Positions 57,485 through 64,000 of a stretch of 64,000 bases of DNA are shown here, piece by piece. The stretch is from Fallopia convolvulus. Taxonomy: Eukaryota; Streptophyta; Magnoliopsida; Caryophyllales; Polygonaceae. A program made the translations under genes and the position numbers. The number at the start of each line of letters is the position of its first letter. Position 1 is the first letter of the stretch. The notes beneath the pieces are model-generated. The model was not told the DNA's origin. It did no database searches and saw only the letters and a program-made list of their open reading frames with translations. The stretch covers positions 39,068,795-39,132,794 of the forward strand of contig OZ024730.1 of NCBI GenBank assembly GCA_964016875.1, read 5' to 3'.

Positions 57485-58998
57485 TGTTGAAAGGGTTTCT
57501 CGGCCAACAAATAAATTTGTAAGTCAAGACCCCGCTGAGTACAGTGGAGTCAGGATCGTTCCACAGGAAGCAAGGTTATTTGTCTATCAATCTAATAAAA
57601 ATCAAACAAAATCAAACACAATCACTCACGAGATGCCTCGTTAACGACCTTGTCAAGATCGTTACCGAACCACCGAATATAAAAACATCTATTAACGAAC
57701 TAATAAAATTCTAATTAATACTCGGTACCGAAGCAAGCATTCAGCAACGAAGATTTATCAGAAATAATTCAATAAAAACAAATATCTAGGATAAGGGACA
57801 CCACAGCATAGCCAAGCATAAGAATTCGTAAGTAGATAAGATCATGCCTTTAAATAGATAGAGTCATCAACTTTCATTGACTTGACAGGTAAATTAATCT
57901 ATTTTCATAAACCAACTCACTCAATTGCTTGTTTTGGATCTAAAGCTTGAAACTTCCGTTTTCAAACAATATCAACCTTCAAGTTACTAACTTTCTCTTT
58001 CAATCAAGTTAAAACTCAAATTACCTCAACTCCCGTTTCGTTATTAAGCACAACAAACAATCTCAATAAAAATAAAAGCATTCAAAACACTACCTTACTT
58101 CATCAAACATGCTCAACTATGTCGGGCTTAACCCCGACCCTAGAAAAATAACTACTCACTACTCATGATTAAGAAACCAAAAACTTCAATAAAAACAAAC
58201 ATGAAAACAAAACTCAAAATTAATAACAAAAATATCGTCTTACAGAGAATCAGAAGAAAAACCAAAACAAAACAATCACCGAACCACAAACTCGATCAAT
58301 GAACCTCGGAAACCGTCGTCACCGACCCCTCGTCACCGTTTTCCGATTCGGCAGCCTTTCCTTCGGCCTTCCTTCCTTCTCCAAAACAAATCTAAAACTC
58401 TACTCCAAAAATAATCCCCCCTTCTTTCTATGCTAGATAGAAGGGTATTTATACTAGAAAGTCCTAAAAAACAAAAAAGGCTAAAAGATAAAAACTTTCC
58501 TAAAAAGATAGAAACAATCTCTAAAAGATAGAAATAAAATCTAAAAAGATATTAAACCCTAAAATACATATTCTATCAACCCATAAAGATTCTAAAAAGA
58601 TACTCAACCGATACGGAAATAAATTCCCGCTCAGGATCGGTGAATAATAAAATAATACTCCGAAACCTTCTTCGTCGTGGCCTCGTTAACGACCCTTCAC
58701 AGCCTCGTTAACGAGCCTGGGGTTTTGTTTTCTTCAACACCTCCTCTCGTTTTCTTGAGCTTCGACTTCTTAAATCTTGCACTTTCCCGTCCTTCATTGT
58801 GATGCTCCAAATTTATCTCCATTTAGCTCCTTTCCTAGCTAAAACCTGCAAAATACACAAAATAGCGTAGATTCCACTTTTTTCGCAGATTTACACAAAA
58901 CTAACTAAAAACACTTAATACGAAACCTAAACTAGACAAAATTAATCCTAATAAACAAAGAAAACCTATCAAAAACTATATCAAAAATGCGAACATCA
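57485..58998 (-). repeat. 3' LTR of the truncated Athila-like element
   Basis: 1,514 bp, TGTTGAAAGG to GCGAACATCA. The TATA box TATAAATA is intact at 58446-58453 (minus). It is more diverged from the two LTRs at 29778 and 38631 than they are from each other. Confidence 0.9.
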
Positions 58999-60708
58999 AA
59001 ATACCCCATACTTAGACTTGCTTGTCCTCAAGCAATAATCAAGATACTAACCAAAACCAAAACAAATCATGCTTATCAAGACATAGCCATCTTCAAAAAG
59101 CAACATCTATACATAAGAAAATTATAGCAAAAGACTATTAACATCCTCACACATATATGCACTTAAATAAACATAAAATAATACAATCCAACCTCTCAAG
59201 GGATATAATGTGTTTCACTCAACTCTTCATGTGTTTGGGCTGATAATTTCAATCTCTCAACTCATCCTATATACAAAAACTTATAGAAATTGGAACTTAT
59301 ATCACCAATACTCTCCACCCAAGATTTGTCAAAACAAGCAGAGAATCATCAAGAGAACTTAGGCTCAATGAAAAACTTCATAAATGTTTCCATTCGGCCG
59401 AGTTGTAATGGGGCTTGGTAATAACAATAAGGCATGGAAATATTTTGGTCATGTGGTGCTAATAATATCCGGGAATCAAAGACTCCTAAAATCTCACACA
59501 TAACATCAAAACTCTCATATAAAATAACCAAACTCACTCTCATATTATGCACACTTATTTTCACTCACCCATTTATCATCCTAGAAAGTCTCATAATCAA
59601 AAATAAAAGAATCTTTTGATATTATTTTTAAACACAAATGCACTTCAACTTTTCTTCTTTCTTTCTCTTTTTTTTATGTTTTTTTTTTTCTCTTTCGCTG
59701 CCTCGTTAACGAACCCACATCCGGGTCGTTAACGATCCACCGTATACATTTCTTCCCTTTAAACTTAATTGTGCATCTTTTTTTTTTTTTTCAAGAGACC
59801 TTTCTTACATGTAATAACAAGAGACTTCCAAATCTACCCTTCCAAAATACCCTTTAATTCAAGCAAATAGAAACTCTTTTCTTTTCAACAAAACACAAGA
59901 CTTCACCTCTCCAATCTAAGTCCTAATTCCCGGATAGGGTCAAGCTTATCTTGGCTAGGGAACAATTTTTGTGGAGCTAAAAATAAAAGGTTTCAGGCCA
60001 AAATTGGTTATCAAAAGAAGGAATAATGTAAAGGTAGATAGGGGATAATAGGGCTCATAAAAATAAGTTCTCTATCATATGATCTTTACAAGTAATGAAC
60101 TAAAAATCTTATAAGGGTCTCAAGAAATAGATAACCATCACAATTCCAAGAGATAATATGCATAAGGAGAGTAAATCACACAAAAAAGAAGAGGGATTTA
60201 TAAAAGTTCTCCCTATAAGGCCAAAAATTTCTCTCAAGGTAGATTTTGTTGGATTGCATCATCTATGCTATAAAGTATATGTGCTCAATTTCATCTAATG
60301 CTATTCTCTTCGAAAAAACAATAATTTCAATTTTTTAAGAATCCGGCTATACTTTCAAAGACATATTTGCAAGGAATTATATGGTCAAGCTAATGATTGC
60401 TATCATATAACTTTTAAGAAGGGATATCTATCAATTCTAAACTCTTTTTGGATTTTTCAAAATTTTCAATTTTTTTGGTTTTTTCGATTTAACAGAAGTA
60501 ACAACTATATAAAACATAAAAACACCTAGGACATAATTTTTCTACTTTCTTCCCACCCCATACTTAAAATTACAGTGTCCCCACTGTAAGAAAAATAAGA
60601 AGAATAGGGAAAAGAAATAGAAAACAAAACAAAAAATTAAAAAGAAAAAGAAAGACATAAAACTTACAAAAGTAGAAACAAGGAAAGGAAACTTCATCTT
60701 GAGCGTGA

Positions 60709-62317
60709 TCAACGGTTCGGTGGAGGAAAATAGTGCTCAAAGTGCCCCATGAAGTCATACATCGTCCTCCAACGCTCAGCATCCTCTGCCTCTCTTTGAC
60801 GTTGCCGCTCGTCCTCCATCGACATACGAGCGGAATAGACGGTTTCCCATCTATCCATCCTCCGATGAATGTGATCGGTCTGAAGGTGAAGCTGCTGCAT
60901 CTGTGCAGAAAGATCCTCGGCCCATGGTGGTGGTATGCTCGATCCTGCGTACTCGGGCTGAGGAGGTGGTGGGTAGTGAGGCTGGAAGTGATCTTGGTAC
61001 ATCACCGGGTTGTAAGGCATTAAGCCATATGCATGAGGGTCGACAGGAGCTGGTGGAGGGTCGACAGGAGCTTGCGGAGGGTCGACAGGAGCTTGCGGCA
61101 CCTCGGTAACGAAGCTGGTTGCCTCGTTAACAGTGCTGGGTGGTGGCTGGAAATGGTCGTTAACGAAGATATTGCCTCCTAATTCCTCCGTCTCCATGTC
61201 TTCTTCTGTAAAGTTGAGCTCCTCAGTGCCGCCCTCGGTGTCGGCTTCCTCGGTATCATTGCCTACGACCTCGGTATCCTCTTGCTCATCTTCTTCTTCA
61301 TATTCGTCCACATCGTCCCGCTAAAACCGGGTGTGACATGGCCTAAGTGAGATCTCATCTTCCGGTTTTGGCTCCAATGGGTAAGGCTGGCCCGTCCACA
61401 CCTCGTACCAATTCGGTACGTAGAGTAGCTCGTACATGTCGAGGGAAGGTATGACGACTTGATCTCGAACCTTCACTTTGTAGCCTCCCTCGGCTTGCAC
61501 GAAGATCCCGGCGCAATACCAATAGTTCTTGTTGAGGAGTTGAGCGTGGGCCGGTGTGTAGCGGGTGAGATCCACTAAGATTCTTAGCCAAGAGGCTAAC
61601 CAAATTGCCACACCATACCTCCTTGGACTTGTGGGACTTCTCGACGTAGTAGAGCCATTCGTACCCCAAATTCAAGGGGCCAGGCTCCTCGAAGAGGATG
61701 GTGCGGAAGCAAGCGACCTCCGTCCTTGTAGACCGGTTCAACTCCTTCTTCTGCCAGAATAGTGCGGCGAGGACTCTCAAGATGATCCGGAAGATGGGGT
61801 TGACTATGGTTGCCCCGGATAGTTCCGCGGTGGAGGATTGAACCTCTCCGGTGATGTAGCTCCAAGTGCGGGTCACTCGGTCGTCCTTCAAGCTATAGTC
61901 TCTAGACGGGTTTGGGAGCTCCAAGATTGCATTGAACTCCGCCATGGTGAAGTCACGGTCCTCGTTACCGAGCCGGAACCGAATGCGTCCCGCCGAGATT
62001 TTCGACGAGAAGTTGGTCTCCAAGGTGGCCAAGAACTCGGATGTGAGGGCCGGATAATGTGGCAAGCTCTCTTGCTTCAATAAGTGTGCGGCCCCAAGGA
62101 TGGCAAAAGCGTCCTTGACATCCGTGTAGATGCCCGTAGAGACGGCGCTAGACTTCGAGAACCATCGGGTGTAATGGTCCTTCTCCAAGAAATCCCTGTA
62201 GCGCCGTACTTGGCTCTGACTGCTCAAAATCACATCGTCCACCCGGGGTGGAGATGGAGACCTGTGGTTTCTCCTCTTCTTCTGGGCTCGGGTAGCGGGT
62301 CTGTTTGAACTAGCCAT
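60709..62317 (-). pseudogene. Athila second ORF, damaged copy
   Basis: The same protein as 33006-34616, starting MASSNRPATRAQKK. A 2-bp deletion near 61576 shifts the frame after SLLAKNL, and a C-to-A change makes a TAG at 61321-61323. The proline-rich region carries one extra 21-bp unit (PPQAPVD). Non-functional. Confidence 0.85.
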
Positions 62318-63668
62318 GGATCCTACAAAATAATCGAAAATTTTCCAAGATAAGATCCACTCAAAAATAATAGGTACGAGACCCCATACTTGGTCTCAAA
62401 ATTAACCTCGGAATTATTCATAAACTACCCAATTGGGTTGTTCACGAAGCTGGCCTCGGATTAAGCATTGATGAAGTGCAGGGTCGTTAACGAGCCTGGG
62501 TGGGTCGTTAACGAGCCACCGAAAGCGAAACCAGTAATGTCCGAAATTGAATCTACCTCTAATTCAGCACAAATCAAGCATGCAATCTTATATTATTCTC
62601 CACAATTCCCTCATTGGGTAAAAGCACAACAATTCCCTCATTGGTGTCGTCCACTCGAGGAAGCCGGGAGGGGGAAACGCGAACATAGGCGGCAGAAAGT
62701 GCCCGAAATCTGCTCGCCTCCGTTACCACCGGTGTTAGACTCGATTTGCAGCGGGAACGAGCGAAGGGTGGAGAGAAAATCCGGCGCCGTCGAAGTGCTC
62801 CTCGGAGAAGGCGTGCGAAGAAGACGAAGTTGGTTGAAGATGACAAAGGGAGTGGGGTCCGCGTTTGGAGTCAAACCTTTGGCTCGGTCAACAAAATGCT
62901 GAGGGAGACGGGCCGACTGGTTTGGCCCAGAATCCAGTATGGGCAAGGGGGAGACGGGCTTGATGTTCGGCCCAGTTGCCGAAAGAAAAAAAAGGGGGGG
63001 AATTGGGCAGGGAGATGGGTATTTAAATTGGGGCTGGTTTCTTCTTTTATTTGGGTTGGTCCGATTTAATGGAGAGGGGTTTCGAATTGGGTAAAATTGT
63101 TCCTTAGTGTCAATGTGGTTAGTTGGGTTGGATGAATTAGATTGATAAATTTTGAGATAAATTTTACAAGGGGTTAATTAGCATACTCTAATATTTATTA
63201 ATTAGAATTTTCTTAATAAAAGTTAGGTATATCGATTTATATTTAAGTTAATCTTTCCCTTAATAATTCTTTAGGGAATCGTTCCGTTTGAGATTGTAGT
63301 TTCGTCTTTCCGAGGATTCTTCTTTCAAGGTAAGTCGTTTTTCGACTTGCTCGGTTCTTTTCTCCCTTGTTAGATTGCGTATCGATATTGTAGGGCGGGT
63401 TTTGGGAACTAGTCCCGAATACCTTTTAAATTGTTTTTAACTCCTTGTGTGTTGTGTGCGTTAATGATTTTAAATGAGTTTTACCGGAAATTATTTTGGA
63501 ACGTTTTCTCTGTGTTGGTACCATTTCCGACACGGCCCATTGTAGCTGGTGTTGAGGAAGAGTTGGCTACTTTGACCCGTGTGACTGGGAAAATCGTACC
63601 CCTTCAAACGAAAATTATTATCTTTGTGTTTTTGGCAAGCGCTCCAGTGGAGGCTTAGCCAGGAGTTA

Positions 63669-64000
63669 TGATGCGTCCCTCGCTTGGGATGCTTCGGATC
63701 GATCGTTCGCTTGAGTAGTGGGTCTGAATTAAGCGTAGCGGAAGGCTGATTTGATTGTGAGTTGGTATGAACAAGAGGGAGAATTCGAGAGTAATTGTGT
63801 TTGTTTGAGAATAGAGAGGCGGCGCAAGCACTAGGATAGAATTAAGGAGAAACCTCAACTTGAATTAAACCCTAAATGTGCGCTAATTGAAAACATAAGC
63901 CTATTCTCCCTTATATAGAGAGGCGGCTGAAGCAAATGCAAAGAAACCCTAATCTATCGGCGGCGCGCCTAGGGCAAGCTTGCAAACTTAGGCCCAACGG
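63669..64000 (-). repeat. CRM-like LTR, cut by the window end
   Basis: It begins TGATGCGTCCCTCGCTTGGG, as at 5605, with several differences afterwards. TATATAA is at 63911-63917 (minus). Whether it is a solo LTR or the 3' LTR of a full element lies outside the window. Confidence 0.85.

Larger units (their letters stand above)
57485..62625 (-). mobile_element. Truncated Athila-like element (3' half only)
   Basis: One LTR (57485-58998), the 3' non-coding region and the second ORF are collinear with 29778-34925. Similarity stops near 62625. Gag, primer site and 5' LTR are missing. Eight exact TCGTTAACGA sites are present (57638, 58683, 58705, 59703, 59726, 61157, 62484, 62505). Confidence 0.9.
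57038..63668 (+). mobile_element. 3' LTR of a Tekay-like gypsy element, split by Athila and cut by a CRM-like LTR
   Basis: It starts TGTAATATCCGTATTCG. The right part (about 62650-63668) contains GGTAAGTCGTTTTTCGACTT and CAAGCGCTCCAGTGGAGGCTT, which match, inverted, the LTRs at 26374 and 43378. The middle is occupied by the truncated Athila copy. The end is interrupted at 63669. Confidence 0.65.

Noticed and set aside
62574..63069. G/C-rich ORFs as a host gene near 62.6-63.1 kb
   Set aside because: The region corresponds to gypsy LTR sequence; frames are short and unsupported.
1..64000. CRISPR arrays, bacterial operons, rRNA genes
   Set aside because: No regularly spaced identical repeats with unique spacers, no rRNA-like sequence, and the genes have plant introns.

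Overview
The window is nuclear DNA of a flowering plant, most likely a eudicot. The evidence is intron-bearing genes (a complete HY5-type bZIP gene and a broken GH3 gene), a small 8-cysteine seed-type protein gene, and plant transposon families: Ty3/gypsy of CRM-like, Tekay/Del-like and Athila-like types, Ty1/copia, LINE, Helitron, hAT, Stowaway and probably CACTA. The species cannot be named from the sequence. All reading was by eye; no alignment or search was run.

Layout. 1-4.4 kb: AT-rich, with Helitron ends. 5.0-16.9 kb: a GH3 acyl-amidosynthetase gene on +. It has two in-frame TAG codons and an 8.1-kb CRM-like gypsy element (minus, 5605-13692) inside exon 2, flanked by a perfect CGGAT duplication. 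17.1-18.6 kb: the 5' end of a copia element (LTR, primer site, gag start). 19.2-20.6 kb: an intact four-exon HY5 gene encoding 168 aa. 21.1-25.9 kb: copia gag remnants split by a 3.6-kb solo LTR (GTAGG duplication) that itself carries two hAT MITEs and a tRNA-like segment.

26.4-46.2 kb: an old, decayed Tekay-like gypsy element (minus) with LTRs of about 2.8 kb. It is split by a 10.4-kb Athila-like element (29778-40147, CATTC duplication). That element has gag-protease and a second long ORF but no reverse transcriptase or integrase. 46.4-48.7 kb: Helitrons, a hAT MITE and a CACTA-like end. 49.4 kb: an intact hydrophobic-seed-domain gene (minus). 50.2-57 kb: Helitron with a nested Stowaway, LINE fragments, and one hAT element inside a related hAT element. 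57.0-63.7 kb: the 3' end and LTR of a plus-strand gypsy element, interrupted by a truncated second Athila copy. 63.7 kb to the end: another CRM-like LTR.

The host genes do not form an operon or pathway unit. HY5 and the seed-type protein gene look functional; GH3 is dead. The most unusual material is in the Athila family. A 10-bp palindrome, TCGTTAACGA, recurs in pairs about 21-23 bp apart through LTRs, leaders and coding sequence. The primer-binding region contains the complement of nearly a whole tRNA-Asp. The second ORF has a gene-like setting with a possible TATA box and leader intron.
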